DNA of 64,000 nt from Dichomitus squalens LYAD-421 SS1 (Eukaryota; Basidiomycota; Agaricomycetes; Polyporales; Polyporaceae), in NCBI RefSeq assembly GCF_000275845.1, contig NW_006766886.1, positions 1,526,945 to 1,590,944 of the forward strand, given 5' to 3'. The notes under the pieces are model-generated. The model was not told the origin of the DNA and did not search any database. It was given only the letters and a program-made list of their open reading frames with translations. The position numbers and the translations under genes were made by a program. This document shows, piece after piece, positions 12,131 through 25,109 of the stretch. Every line of letters starts with the position of its first letter. The first letter of the stretch is position 1.

Positions 12131-13065
12131 GATCGTAGTACTGGTGGTGTAAGGAAAGAAAAAACGTAGCCCAGGACTAGCACGGGTAGTAAGAGAGTGT
12201 GCAGTCAGGAGAAGGGAACACAGGGACGCGTCGCTTGATACTTATACGACTCGGTGCCGGGCAGTTGACGACTGTTTACCCAAATAGGCTGCGCCGTGCT
12301 ATCTAATCTGCCTCACGCTAGCGGACGCTGACAAGCATTCCATTCGACCTTCCGTTGCCCTCCTCCTCGCTGCGTATCTCAGGCCAACGAGTTTCTCAGG
12401 AAGGCCTGCCAATGAACAATTCTGTGTATTCAAAGAGCGTCAAGCCGTGGGGTGGCTTTCACAGAGCGGGACAACCAAGGGCGTTAGAACCGATTGAGTA
12501 CTAGTACCGGGTTTGTGCCTCATGACTCCTGGATGGTATTAGATGATGACTTCAGTCGGCTGATGGGGCTATTCTTTCGTGGGCATGGCCAGTTTCCCAC
12601 GCCGTATTGGGGTTTCTGGTGGCCATCGATATTACCTGTTGCGAGTTTGAGAGCGGGACGGCGAGCCGTCTGGCGGTATCGTGGTACCGGCCTTGTGATG
12701 TCCATACTGGATTGCGAGATTATTGATAGAACACGCCATCTCGCTACATCGTGTACTGGGCCGTGTAGCCCTGTGCAACGTCCACGTTGTAAAGAACACG
12801 ATGAGTACGCATTGACAGGGCACTGCGCCGACGTGGAGGGAAGACACGATGCATCTGGTGGTCTGACATGCGCAGGGCTCGCGCGCGTCATGGACTAATA
12901 GACTTCCATCATCTAATCTATGTTATCTAGAATATCTTATCAGATAACTTATAACACCTTCCATGAGCACGGCAGTCTGTCGGACCACGGTCACGTACTC
13001 TTTCCACCTGAGTCAACCATGTCGCCCACTCCTCTCCTCTTGACCACTTCGTACGACCTCGGAGA
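12131..13065. other. intergenic
   Basis: This is a divergent promoter region between the unknown protein (-) and the F-box gene (+). A 134-codon open frame at 12494-12898 is matched by an equally long one on the opposite strand, has no ATG and no domain, and is probably chance. Confidence 0.4.
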
Positions 13066-14795
13066 ATGTTCATACACCTCCCAGAAGACGTCTGGCTCGA
13101 TGTCTTCCGCTACCTCGAAGTGCAGGACGTCCTAACCCTCAGGAAGGTCGGCGTTGCATCCTCTCACGGCGTATCGCGTGATCGCTTACAACGAGCACGA
13201 CCGCTATTTCCTGCTCGCTACCTCCTGCTGGCAGACATGTCGTACCCTGCACATCTTGGGCGGGAATGACTACGTATGGCACCGGCTCATCGCCGAGTTT
13301 CCACTTCCCATCGACGTGCCATTTGACACGCGCCCTACGGCCCTGCCCGCCGACGAGCTGCAGCGACTCGCAATCAAGGCCATTAGGCTCGACGCGAATT
13401 GGAGGAGCCCGAAGACGCGTGTAAAGCGCACCCGCGCGCTGCTGAATGACAAGAGCGGCCAGTATGTCGACCATATGCAGTTTCTGCCTGGGGGCAAATG
13501 GCTCTGGACGGCGCAGCGCACGCTCAAGCGCGAAGCAACGTACACACGGATGAACCTATGGTCGCTCGATGATGTCGACAACGCGCGTCGCGTGTGGTCC
13601 GCAGAGGTGTCCGGCATATACCGCAGCTGTACCGTTGTGCAAACCGGCGAGGACGACTTCGCGACGTTAGTTGCAGGCGTCTGTGACCAGCGAGAGTGAG
13701 TGCTGCCGACTCGGTCGTCTTGCGCACGACATTGACAAACATGCCGTCTCCAGGGTCATTGAGATACATAAAATCTCGCTGGAGGACTCTCCTACAAATT
13801 TCCAGTACGGTTTGTACCACCCCAACTATCCACTTTACCAACCGCCGGCCCCAGTCAAGTCCAGACAGCTGCAGGTCGTACCACATCCTCGCGCGCCTCA
13901 TCTTCGGCCAATCATCAGTGAGATTGCTGGTCACGGGGGTGTGCTGATCGTGACCGTTTTCGCACTGGATACGGGCGGGGGGGCAGGGTCGCTTCAAATT
14001 ATGTTCGTTAATCCTGAGACGGGCGCGACGAAGTGGATCGACCCTTCATTCGCACAGGTGCGTAGCGACTTCAGCGCAAAGTCCGATTTCTCATATCATT
14101 GCCAGCCATTCTCTTTCCTCTGGGTTCGCGTATGGGGCGAATATCTCTTTCTGATCGGTCAAGTCGACGAAGACTTCGTTGTGCGGGCATATAGAATGCC
14201 TCAACCCTTCCCTGGTTCTCCGAGTAGGACGCCTCGCGCCAGCCCGCCAAGGACGACGACACCTCTCCAGGAAGCGGAGGAAGATGAGTACGCCTATACG
14301 GACCTTGGGCCTGTGGTAGCGCAGTTCGTTGGTCCAACTCCGATGGCCGTACCGAGGCATCATATTCCCCATGTCTCCTTCGCCGTAGCGGAACCAAGCC
14401 TCTCCGCGATCATGTTTTATCACTCTAGCCAACCCCACCGTGCCCAACTGCTGCGCTTCTCCTTCGACGTCTCTGGCGAGGGCGTCACGTTGAGCGACAT
14501 GTCGTCCAAAGACTTCCACATCGGAGACGAGTCGTCCCCGCAGCTCGCGCAGGTGGGCGCGCTGGGGTTCCGGGCGGTGTGGCTGGAGCACAACTGGGAG
14601 ACGCAGCAGAACCGCGTCATGAAGCTCGCATTTGACCCGCATACTGGTGCGGCGAAGGTGGGGATGCTGATTCCGCCTGACCCGGAGCTGCCGTTCACGC
14701 CGAATATGTGTCATTCGTTGGCCTTTGACGAGGTTACGGGGAGACTTTGCTTGGCGATGTACGACGGGAATGTTTATCTACTAGATTTTGTTTGA
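13066..14795 (+). CDS. F-box protein with a C-terminal beta-rich (propeller-like) region
   Basis: Exons 13066-13146, 13235-13695 and 13754-14795 give 527 residues. The F-box spans the first intron: MFIHLPEDVWLDVFRYLE then VQDVLTLRK joined to TCRTLHILGGNDYVWHRLI. F-box proteins connect substrates to Skp1-Cul1 ubiquitin ligases. The rest carries repeated Trp/Phe-containing strands such as LPGGKWLWTAQR, MNLWSLDDV, FSFLWVRVWGEYLFLIG and GRLCLAMYDGNVYLLDFV, which looks like a degenerate propeller that would bind a substrate; the target is unknown. A Pro/Ser/Thr-rich loop (SPSRTPRASPPRTTTP) interrupts it. All splice sites are canonical and in phase, so unlike the 7.0-kb F-box copy this gene is intact. 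Confidence 0.88.
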
Positions 14796-15307
14796 AATGT
14801 ATTCTCTGAATGAATAAACGTCGGAAATTGGGTACCCTTGCGATCCAATTACTCGACTCTTTCTCTGAAGGATTTAACAGACGCAGCGTTGCCGACGGAC
14901 GCGCCGCAGTGGCACGCGACTCACGTGTGCGCATATAATTATGTATGACCACATCTGACTCGAGTATGTGCAGTACTCAGATCGCCGGTGTCCAAACCAA
15001 CTCTGCCAACGCACATCTCCCGTGTTTTACGGTGCATCTTCTCCTCTACCATCACCTTCACTCCTTTCGAAAGTTGTGGAGGACAATATCGTCGACCAGC
15101 AAGATCGGAGCTGACGGGGATTTGTCGATCTCTCACCACGTGGCCGTAAAAGATTAAGATTATCGACTAGAATCGGCGGGCGGTCGTGGCGTCACGCAAG
15201 GCTTAGTTTCTGCAAGTAGCCCTCCCGGCAGACAATACTCTTGCTACGTCCCGCATCTCCCCTGCCGTGTCTCGCATTCGGCGACACAGCCCACCTTCGC
15301 ACCCGCC
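14796..15307. other. intergenic
   Basis: This stretch lies between two + strand genes. There is no convincing frame, repeat or RNA gene; the right part is the promoter and leader of exportin-T. Confidence 0.4.
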
Positions 15308-18300
15308 ATGGAGCAGGAACTCAACCAATTCGTACAGGCCATTCTGATTGCCTCCGATCCGCTGCAGAGTTCCCTCCACCAACAGGCCCTCGAGTACCTC
15401 TCCGCAATCCAACAGAACCCCTCGACATGGCGCCTCGCCCTCGCGGTGTTTGTGGAGGAGGGTCCGAACGGCAGCAGGAAACATCCCCCTCAGGTCCGGT
15501 TCTTCGCACTGCGGGTGCTCGACGATTTTCTCGACAACCGGTGAGACCTCTGCCTCCTCTAACTCGGCACGTTGACTTAACAGCAATGGCGCATCCTATG
15601 CAAGTTTTGAGCCACTAGACGACGATACCTTTCAGACGCTCCGACAATCTCTCTTGACATACATCCAATCCGAATACCTCTTCGGGTCTGCCGAAGCGGA
15701 AGCTTCGTGTGAGTCCATTGACGACTCGTATGCCATACCTCACTGACCTCATTACTCGTTCGCATCGAATGTAGTCCTCCGTAACAAGTTCGCGCACACC
15801 CTCACTCTCTTCTTTCTCTGCACTTACGTAGACAAATGGCCCACTTTCTTCACCGACTTCTTCGCGCTCATCCGCCCGGCGGAGTCCACTTCCCAAACGA
15901 CATACAACCACCACATCTCCCTCCTTCTCTTCCACATCGTCCTCGAGATCTCCGGGGAGGTCGCGGACCAGCTGATCAAGGCCGCGCGTACGTTCAACCC
16001 CGACCGCCATGCACGCGACTCGCGTGTGCGTGACGCCGTGCGCGAACGGGACGCGGCCCGGATCAACGAGGCCGTCCTCACCATCGTCGCAGACGGCGTC
16101 GAGCGCATGGGTCGTCTGCGGAAGAGCGAGCTGTGCCCCGCGACGGAGCGAGAGCTGGACTCAGCCATCGAGGTTGTGGACTGGGGCGTGCGGACCTTCG
16201 CGTCGTACGTCGGCTGGATCGACATCAACCTCACCGTGACGCGCGACACCGTCCCGCTGCTCTTCACGCTCCTATCGGACCCCTCGTTGCCCATCCGCCT
16301 GGCGACGGCGCTCGCGCTCACGCGGATCGTGGCGAAGGGCTTGAAGGAGCCCGCGGACAAGCTGCAGCTGGTCAAGGTGCTCTCGCTCGGGCAGGTCCTC
16401 GAGGCGCTCGAGGAGCGGACCCGCGCCGAGCAGAAGAGCCGGGGCTCCGACACGGACGAGGGCGAAGAGTCCTATCGGGAGGCGCTCGGTAAGCTGCTCA
16501 ACGTCCTCGGCCTAGAACTGTGCAAGTTGACCGACGTGAGTGCGCCTTGCTCTGCTTTCTGCCGGATGGCTGGGGATCCGTTGGAACGCGTTTGATGCTA
16601 ACTCGTCTCGTGGATTGTTATAGGAGTCGCCCGACGAGAGCGTGCGTCCCGAAGCGACCCAGCTGCTCAACCAGGTGCTGCCTGTCATGCTGCGCTTCTT
16701 GGCCGACGAGTACGACGACACTTGCTCGACGGTGTTCCCTCTGCTACAAACTGTTTTGCTCACTGTATGTGTCGTGCTCACGTACAATGCAAATTTTCGT
16801 ATCATGTTGACTTACATACCATAGTACAAGCGACAACGAAAATCTTCCACAGATCCGCTAGATCCCGCAAAACGGTCGTTCCTTTCATCACTGCTCTCCG
16901 TCATCCTAGAGAAACTCAAGTGGGATGAGGAGTCGGACCCAGAAGACATGGATGAGGACGACAAAGCCGCGTTCGAGGAATTGCGAAAGGTAGTTACGTT
17001 ATTTCTTGTCTTCTAGACGGCATCTTACCTTGCTACAGGAGCTTAGAACATTCATGGACTCGACACTTCTGATAGATCCTGAACTCGTTACAGAATCTGT
17101 TCGCACACTAGCCCTAAACACGCTCACTGCATACCAGAATGGTGTCGCACTGAAATGGAACGACGCTGAGCTGGCCGTCTACCTCGTATACATCTTTGGC
17201 GAAATTAACAAAAGTGAGTAGTCTAACCTCATCACCTCGGTTTCTATAGCAAGAGTCTCATGTTACCCAGCTGGAGGCAAGGGTCGAGCCGCTTTCTGCC
17301 AATCACCAACCATGACCCGTGACAAGCGAAAAGAGACCGACTTCTCGGAATACCCGCTTACAAGCCACGGCGAAATGCTCTACGCTCTCGTACAATCTGG
17401 CATCTCGGATTACCCGCACAAAACCGTTTCCATGCAGTTCTTCGAGACCGCCGCGCGATACGGCGACTTCTTCAAGGTGCGAAAAGAGTGCATCATGCCA
17501 ACCCTCCAGGCCATGCTCGGCGTCCGGTAAGTCGCAACTGGATCGTACCCCAAGAGGTGTTCTCAAACGTCACGAATGCAGAGCGCTGCACAGTCCAGAT
17601 TCGAGCACAAGATCTCGCGTCTTTTACCTCTTTTACCGCTTCATTCGAGAAGACCGGAACGAAATCCCGCCAGACCTCGCTATTTCGCTTCTTGACGGCT
17701 TCCGTGACCTCCTTGTAATTCATGTTGAGCTTCCCGAGCTCGAGGATCCGCAATCGCAAGATATGCTGACAGAGGCTGTTTCGGCGTCGACGATCTTCGA
17801 CTCACAATTATACCTGTTCGAGGCAGCTGGGACGCTCGTCTCGCTACTGCACAAGACCCCTGACCAGGCAGCTGCGCTGCTCCTCTCGGTTGTACGACCA
17901 CTATTGGACGACCTATCCGCGAGCCTGCAGGCGGTGAAGGGCCCGGAAGATGTTTTGCCGATTTTAAGGATTCACCATATCATCATGGCCTTAGGTAATA
18001 TCGCGAAGGGCTTCCCCGAGTATCCGAGCCCTGTCCCAGAGGGGTACGTCGCTCCGCCATTGGATGTCTTCAGAGAAGTTGGCCAGGCTATTCTCGTCTG
18101 CCTAGAAGCCATGAACGTCTTCCGGGTTGTGCGCGATGCGGTATGTATGCTCGGGTAAGATAGCGTATTAACCATCGTGTTGACAAGTTTCCTATAGACA
18201 CGCTTCGCCTTCGCTCGGATCCTCGCCACGACAGGATCCAACGTGGCGCAGCTCATCCCGACGCTCATGGCGAACCTCCTGGCGCATTTCGAACCGACGG

Positions 18301-19114
18301 AGCTGATTGACTTCATGAACTTTATCGGGCTCTCTATCCACAAGCTGCAGGAAGACATGTCGGACGTCCTCGACCAGCTTGTCGGCCCGCTGAGTGCGCA
18401 CATCAATGGCATCCTAGCGCAACCTGTCACGGGTACGGACGACCAGGTTACGCAAGTCGATACCAAGCGTGCATACCTCGGCCTTCTCATCAGTATCCTC
18501 TCTTCCAAGCTCCATGCCGTGTTCATCTCTGATCGTGAGTCTACCTGTAATACTAAGGGTCTTGCCTCACGCAGCGTCTGATCACGTATTTCAGGTAACA
18601 AAGGTCAGCTAGAGGTCTTGCTGGAGAGCATGCTGCGCTTGGCAGAGGATCCTTCGGATCTTGTAAGTGAGAAAGCTGCATTCCAATTTCTCGGCCGCTG
18701 TGTCTCCGTCTGGGCCGAGCCGCCAAAGGCTCCTGGTGCACAACAGATCCTGCCTGGATTTGAGCGCTTCGTGTACGAGCGCATGGTCCCAAGCGCCTTC
18801 GCCGTCCTCTCTTTGCCACAGTTCAACATCAAGGACGGACAGATCGTTGTTGTAAGTTTGCCTAATCATGCTCTATAGACAAGCTTCACTGATCTCCCAC
18901 GAAGGTTCTCCAGGAAATTGCCAACTTCCTGCAAACTGTCTCGAGGACGCGCGGGCAGGAGGCTTTCGACTTCTTCGTCTCGGTCTTCCTCCCGTCCCAG
19001 AACTGGCCGCAGCCCACTGCGGTCGAGTTTGCGACGAAGATGCGCGACCTCGACGGGAAGGCGTTCCGAAAATATTTCACCGATTTCGTACGTGCCTCTC
19101 GCGCAGGCTCATGA
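15308..19114 (+). CDS. LOS1: exportin-T, tRNA nuclear export receptor
   Basis: Eleven exons (15308-15540, 15584-15708, 15775-16535, 16624-16764, 16825-16989, 17039-17213, 17271-17526, 17582-18140, 18198-18534, 18595-18851, 18905-19114) join in phase to 1072 residues, the usual size for this karyopherin. The start MEQELNQFVQAIL, then QVRFFALRVLDDFL, is typical of exportin-T/Los1. Further family segments are TLTLFFLCTYVDKWPTFF, ASYVGWIDINLTV, ALVQSGISDYPHK and RVFYLFYRFIRED. It is a HEAT-repeat superhelix that binds mature tRNA with Ran-GTP and carries it out of the nucleus. An acidic insertion (DEESDPEDMDEDD) and a small charged loop (KSRGSDTDEGEE) are solvent-exposed features. The last codons after YFTDFV (RASRAGS) could be replaced by a short terminal exon; otherwise the model is firm. 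Confidence 0.93.
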
Positions 19115-19652
19115 GGTCCAACATCCCTGGCACCTCTGCGACGACAGCCGTCACTCGATATCCAACGTATTTTTATGTCATGTCTCGTCTCACGTCACTC
19201 CACATTACGCGCTACGCACTCCTCACTGCTGTCTACTAGTGCATACATTACCCGTTGTCGCCTGCCTATCTAAACTCACAAATCTGTCGCAACGTTATTG
19301 CATTTCTCCGTTGTTCTTCGCCGGCCTCATGATCCGTTGCAATCAGTAACACCACTGTATCAACCACCCCCATTGTACCTATGCAAGCCCTCTGTCCGTA
19401 ATACTGTAGTTGCTAGTGATAGTTGCTCGCTAGAGGAAAGAGACTAAGATTAGCCCCCTGTATGCACGCATCCTGAGCCTCATCATCATCCATCAAGATC
19501 TTAGGGAGAATCTCTGAGGCGCTAATTCTGCATGCGTCTTCGGAACCGGCGCTAGGCCGCCTGAGTCTTACCGCAGCCTTAGTTCAGCCACTCCCCTGTA
19601 CCTTGTCTCTATTCCCTGTTCTGCAGCTCTTTGGCTCACGAAGGATCCCATC
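19115..19652. other. intergenic; promoter of CUL3
   Basis: The gap holds no gene-like frame. It contains the 3' UTR of exportin-T and the promoter and leader of cullin-3, which is transcribed in the same direction. Confidence 0.45.
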
Positions 19653-22600
19653 ATGGCTGCGGGTATGTGCTACTCAGAATAAACGCATGCAGAACCCGAA
19701 CCGACGTTGTGCTTCAAAGTTCCGCGAATGAGAGGGGGCAAGACTCGAATTGTGAGGCGATCTATAATGACAGTAAGAGGTGATCTTGTCTGACCACACA
19801 CGACAGAAACCCGCGCGCAAGGTACGGTGTGTCCTGCAGCATGAACAGCATCCGGTGCGCTCTCTGACCGCCCGGCGAATTCCTGCTGCCTGTCTGTTTG
19901 TTGCCTTTACTCAGCATGGGCCGGACGTCTCCGTGGACGAGACTTGGGCGAAGCTGTCCCAGAACATCATCGAGATTCAGAATCACAATGCTGCGAACCT
20001 CTCGTTCGAAGAGAACCATCGCTATGCGTACAACATGGTCCTGTACAAGAACGGCGACAAGCTGTACAAGGGCTCGACGCAGCTCGTGGCGGAGAATCTC
20101 GACAAGCTTGCAAAGGAGTACATCATCCCCGCCTTTCCGACAGGCGTCATAGAGGACGCGGTGCAGAAGGCCCAAGAGAGCGAGAGGTTGCTGAAGGCGC
20201 TGAAGAAGGTCTGGGATGACCATGTGTCGAGTCTGTCAAAGCTACGGGACGTGCTGAGGTACATGGTGAGTGATGCCTTTCTCCTGATCGGAAGAATGCA
20301 CACGAAGACGTCTGCGCATGTGTTTGTGTCTCAGGATCGCGTTTATACTAAGAACGCTGACGTCCCTCCAATATGGGATGCCGGTCTTATACTGTTCATC
20401 AAGCATATCGTCAAGAACCCGATCGAGGACTATGTCATCTCCGCCATCCTCACCCTCATTCAGACCGAGCGTGACGGCTTCACGATCAACCGCTCATCTG
20501 TCAAAGGGTGCGTCGACGTCTTTCTCCAGTTGGAAGACACTTCAAGGCGAGAGCCGCTGTCGATATACCGCCGCGACATCGAGCCGGCTGTGCTGAGGGA
20601 GAGTGAAGTGTTTTACAAGAAAGAGGGAGAGCGTCTGCTAGAGACGTGCGATGCGCCGGAGTACTTGCGACGAGTGAGTGTCCGTACATATGTTGCTCTG
20701 GACGTTTTTGATCGTAGGCAGGTGGAGGCGCGCTTCCATGAAGAAGAGTCCCGGACACATCACATTCTTTCTACGCTAACAACTCTCCCACTGCAAAGGA
20801 TACTTGAGCAGCATCTGGTTACGCCGCATTTATCGACTGTCATCAACATGCCAAACTCGGGTCTGGACGCCATGATTGATTCGGAGAAAGTAGACGACCT
20901 TGCGCGCCTGTACCGTCTCTTCACCAAAGTCTCTGCTGGTATCCCTTGTTTGCGGAAGTCGCTACGAGAAACAGTCATCCGCAGAGGAAAGGAGATTAAC
21001 GAGTCGAGCAGTGCCGCAGGTGGGGAAGGCGCAGACTCGGGGGAGGAGAACGGCGGCGCGGCGTCAGCAAGAGGCAAAGGCAAGGCCAAGGCGCGTCCAC
21101 CAAACGCGGCTTCGCAAACACTTTCGCTAGCCCTCAAGTGGGTGCAGGACGTGCTCGACCTCAAGGACAGGTTTGACAGAATTTGGTTAAAGGCGTTCCA
21201 GAGCGACCGCGACCTCGAGAGCAGCATGAACGAGGTATGCTGACTTGTTCTGGGTCTCGCTCGTGTCGCTCACAGTATATAGGCATTCGAGACGTTCATC
21301 AACCTCAATGAGAAAGCGCCAGAGTTCATATCTCTGTTCATCGACGAGAACCTGAAGAAGGGTCTCAAGGGGGTATGTAGCGTGCACATACGCTCGGCAG
21401 TCTTCTTGCTCACCTCTGTTGCAGAAATCCGAAACCGAAGTCGACGCTGTGTTGGACAAGACGATCACTGTCTTCCGCTACATCACGGACAAAGACGTGT
21501 TTGAACGGTATTACAAGGGCCACCTTGCCAAGCGTCTACTGCTTGGCCGATCCGTCTCGGACGATGCGGAACGTGGCATGCTCGGGAAGCTCAAGATCGA
21601 ATGCGGATACCAGTTCACGCAGAAGTTGGAGGGCATGTTCCACGACATGAAGCTCTCAAGTGACACCATGGCGGCGTATCGAGATCATCTTGCGAAGAAT
21701 GCAGTGGTACGCTGTCTGATCCTCGTTCTGCCTAGGGTTCCTTCACTTACTATGCAACAGCATGAGGACATCGAGATGTCTGTCATCGTTATGACCTCGA
21801 CCTTCTGGCCTATGTCCCATACCGCTGTGCCATGTACCTTCCCGGAGGAGCTCATCAAGGCCGCCAAATCTTTCGAGCGCTTCTACCTATCCCGCCACAG
21901 TGGCCGTCGTCTTACATGGCAGCCCTCTCTTGGTAATGCGGACGTACGCGTACAGTTCAGGTCGAGACAACACGACTTGAACGTGTCTACGTTTGCTCTG
22001 GTTATTCTACTGCTCTTCGAGAACATTATCGATGACCAGTTCCTCACCTACGAGGTAGGATTCGACGTACAGCTCATTGAGACAGTGGTTGATTGGCGCC
22101 GCTCATGACAGGAAATCAAGTCTGCGACGTCAATCCAGGATGTCGAGCTGAGGCGACAACTGCAGTCGCTCGCGTGCGCGAAATACAAGATCCTGAAAAA
22201 GCACCCACCAGGACGTGACATCATCCCGACGGACTCGTTCTCTTTTAACGTCGACTTCTCAGCGCCGCTGCAGAAGATCAAGATCAGCACCATTGCGTCG
22301 CGTGTAGAGAACACGGAGGAGCGCAAGGAGACGAAGGATCGTATCGACGAGGAGCGGCGCCATCAAACCGAGGTGCGTTGCGGATTCCATACGGTCAGGC
22401 TCCTTCTGTATCGCTGACGCCGCTTTCGTCCTAGGCGTGCATCGTCCGTATTATGAAGGACAGGAAACATATGACACACAACGACCTCATCAACGAGGTG
22501 ACGCGCCAGCTAGCGAGCCGGTTCCAGCCAAATCCCGTTAATATCAAGAAGCGTATAGAAGGTCTAATTGAGGTGGGACTCGGGCCCGTCGTTGCCCTTT

Positions 22601-22734
22601 TTTATATACCAACTGACACCGTCTAGCGCGAATATTTGGAGAGGTGCGAGGACCGCAAATCGTACAATTACCTAGTACGTTGCTCTTTCCACTTTGTCAT
22701 GCTTTGCCCGCTGATGCAGGGAACCCAGGCATGA
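19653..22734 (+). CDS. CUL3: cullin-3, scaffold of BTB-type ubiquitin ligases
   Basis: Thirteen exons join in phase: 19653-19662, 19693-19751, 19807-19821, 19915-20265, 20335-20673, 20722-21234, 21283-21372, 21425-21706, 21761-22054, 22112-22372, 22435-22572, 22627-22674 and 22720-22734 (804 residues). Family hallmarks are GGKTRI at the start, [18 protein letters not shown], the [14 protein letters not shown] segment, [34 protein letters not shown] and the neddylation site IVRIMKDRK (Lys about 746). CUL3 bridges BTB adaptors at its N-terminus and Rbx1 at its C-terminus. A basic, Gly/Ala/Ser-rich insertion after KEINESSS ([22 protein letters not shown]) enlarges the loop before the cullin-homology domain. 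The start codon sits in a 10-nt exon and exon 3 is only 15 nt; both give canonical residues, so they are believable. The last exon (GTQA) is the weakest. Confidence 0.94.
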
Positions 22735-23838
22735 ACCAGCGCATGTATCAATACCTGTATCATCTGTGTATCATTGTTGTCTTGCTCTGACAATCCATCC
22801 TCTGTTGTACTGCTCTGGAGCGGCTCAAATGAGCGTGGAGGCGACCGTCGACGTTGCGAACGTCAGGTGTGCCCGCTTCCCGCGGTGGAATCCTGTCGAT
22901 CTGCAGCAGTTTGAAAGCGTGGATACCCTCAGCGAGTCAAGCTGAGCAGTGTGCGCAAGGAGCACAGTGAGTACGTCATCTTGTTTGACCTTTACCTGGG
23001 CAACGAGACTGCTTATTTGTAGTGTCGTCAGATGCAAAGGCCTCCGAAGTAAGCCATCAGCTATCAGCGTCGACTACCTATGGGTGGAGCCTCTTAACCG
23101 AAAGAAGTGTAGGTCCTTGGGAGGTTGAATGTTGGTACGGCATCAATTACCTCCCACTGATCCAGGCGAAGGAAGACGAGGAGGGCTGCTGGTTCAAGGA
23201 GGATAGGCGATGGTCCGTAATACCCGACAGGATCGGACAGGAAGGTGAATCAGTGACTGGAGTACTGAAGGTAAGGATGTTCTTGGAGCAGTTCGCAGAA
23301 CGAGTGGAGTCCTCATACATTCGGACCGGCAAATGTGAAAGAGGTAGTAGCGACTGCAGAGTAGAGGTCAGTGGCCGGCAAGGGACAGCTGTTGTAGCAT
23401 CTCTTGATTGCAAGTACAGTGACCTAGGACGCGTCACAAGACTTGCACGGGAACAGTGGGTGACATGTCGAGTACTATCACTGACAATCAGCGACGCAGA
23501 CCATGACAGGTGCAACCCTGCAAGTGCTAGTGCCTATTTCCTAACCTTGTCTGTTACAGAGGAGAGTCTACAAGGAGTTACATGGACTTGACGAGACCGA
23601 AACCCTCTGCGCATGCTCCTGAGTCCCGCGCCGAGGTCGGGAGAAGGTGCCAAATCGAGTGCGACTACATACTTACTTATGGGTATACTGGTCGACCTGA
23701 GGCTTGCGCGGAGACGCGTGTCACGTGCAGTACACATGGGGTCACGCGTTGCGCGTCACCACTGCCTCCGTACCAAGCGCCGATGCCGCAGCAGTAGATT
23801 ACCGCGATCGGTCCAGTCTCCCTTGTTCCACTCCAACT
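22735..23838. other. intergenic with an orphan open frame
   Basis: A 189-codon open frame (23022-23591, +) has no ATG near its start and a 122-codon frame opposes it. Its composition is neither clearly coding nor repetitive and I recognise no domain. A gene with missed introns on either strand cannot be excluded. The end of the stretch is the promoter of the Gln-rich protein. Confidence 0.3.
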
Positions 23839-25109
23839 ATGTACTCCTCGCCCAACTCCTATGGCTCTCCGCCTCCAGAACTCTCGAATAACCCTTTCAT
23901 TGACCATGCCGCAAATGCCATGACCCGCTACCCAGACATCACAGGTACTGACGACCCCACCAATGCCCAGTATACCTCCTGGATGAACCGCCCCTCTACG
24001 TCGTCTCTGAACACAAACGTTTCCGGCTTTTACGGTTCCCATCCTCTCATATCTCCACAAGGCTACGGTGGTGCATCCGGATACCAGCCTCAACCACAAG
24101 CCACCGGATGGGGTCAGGGTTCGGGCTTCGCACAACCACAGCAGCAGCAGCCGTACGGCCAGGCGTACGCTACACCTCCGATGCAGCAACAGCCCTCCGG
24201 GATGCCGTTCCAACCATCGAGCTCGTTCGGCCAGCAGCTGCAAGCCCATGTCAACGGCGCGTACGGGCAGCAGCCACAGCAGCAGCCCCAGTACTCGGGC
24301 TACGCGCAATCCCAGTCCTACGGACAGGGATACCAGCAGGGGTATCCTGGCCAGCAGCAGCAGCAGCAGCCACAGCAATATCTGGCGGAGTTCGACCCCT
24401 ACGCGCAGCAGTCCCAGGGCCAGAACCCTGCGCTGACCCCTGGCGGAGGCGGAGGCGCGCCGCCACCGTCTGCGTCGGGCTTCCAGAGACAGCATCCGCG
24501 CCAGTACGTGCAGCAGCATAAGGCCGAGCTCGAGACGTGGGACTCGTACTCGTGGAAGCAGGTGAGTGGCTCTACTTTTAGCACAGTAACCGAAATGGAT
24601 CTCAAGATCGTATGGTGCCCTCAGGCGCAGAATACGTTCGACGAGTTGAAGCAGGCCTGGGAGGCACGGAAAGGCGAGCTCGAGGCACGCCTGCAGGCAC
24701 TCGGCGGCGCGGGGCTGTTCGGCGGCGGGGGAGGCTATGGCCCCGGCGGGATGTACGGCGGCAACCCTGCGCAGCAGTATGCCCAACTGGAGAAGGTCCG
24801 TCACTTCGCCGGCGTGCATTTCGTGTCTGAGGCGCTGACGGGCTGTTCGGTAGATGGTCAAGGATGCAACGCTGAACATCGGTACGTATTGGCATGTTCT
24901 TTCACCGCAATCCGACGAAACGATGGGAGAGTACTCGCCGCCGCTCACACTCCTTGCCAGATACCGTTGCGGCGTCATCGTTCCAGATGTCCGAAGTCTT
25001 CTCGGGGTACCGCCAGTCCAGCGACGTCGCGTCGAAGCGGCGAGTGCGCGAGGCTATCAATGCGGCGCTCACTAGCCTCCCAGACTGGCCGCAGCCATTG
25101 ATGTTCTGA
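23839..25109 (+). CDS. Gln/Gly/Tyr-rich low-complexity protein
   Basis: Exons 23839-24561, 24625-24795, 24854-24881 and 24961-25109 give 356 residues. The N-terminal two thirds are Gln, Gly, Tyr, Pro and Ser rich (runs such as PQQQQPYGQAY and GQQQQQQPQQY), a prion-like, phase-separating type of sequence. It follows an ordered-looking start, NNPFIDHAANAMTRYPD. The C-terminal third is ordered: YVQQHKAELETWDSYSWKQ, AQNTFDELKQAWEARKGELEARLQAL (helical), and a basic end RRVREAINAALTSLPDWPQPLMF. The 28-nt third exon keeps phase and joins MVKDATLNI to DTVAASSFQMSEVFSGYRQS. I do not recognise the family. Possible roles in vesicle or actin patch assembly come only from the NPF motif near residue 20, which can bind EH domains; that is inference. 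Confidence 0.82.

Noticed and set aside
12494..12898. 134-codon open frame on the + strand
   Set aside because: No ATG at its start, a similarly long frame on the opposite strand, and no domain or splice context.
23022..23591. 189-codon frame downstream of CUL3
   Set aside because: No ATG, no domain and an overlapping opposite frame; kept only as an open question in the intergenic entry.
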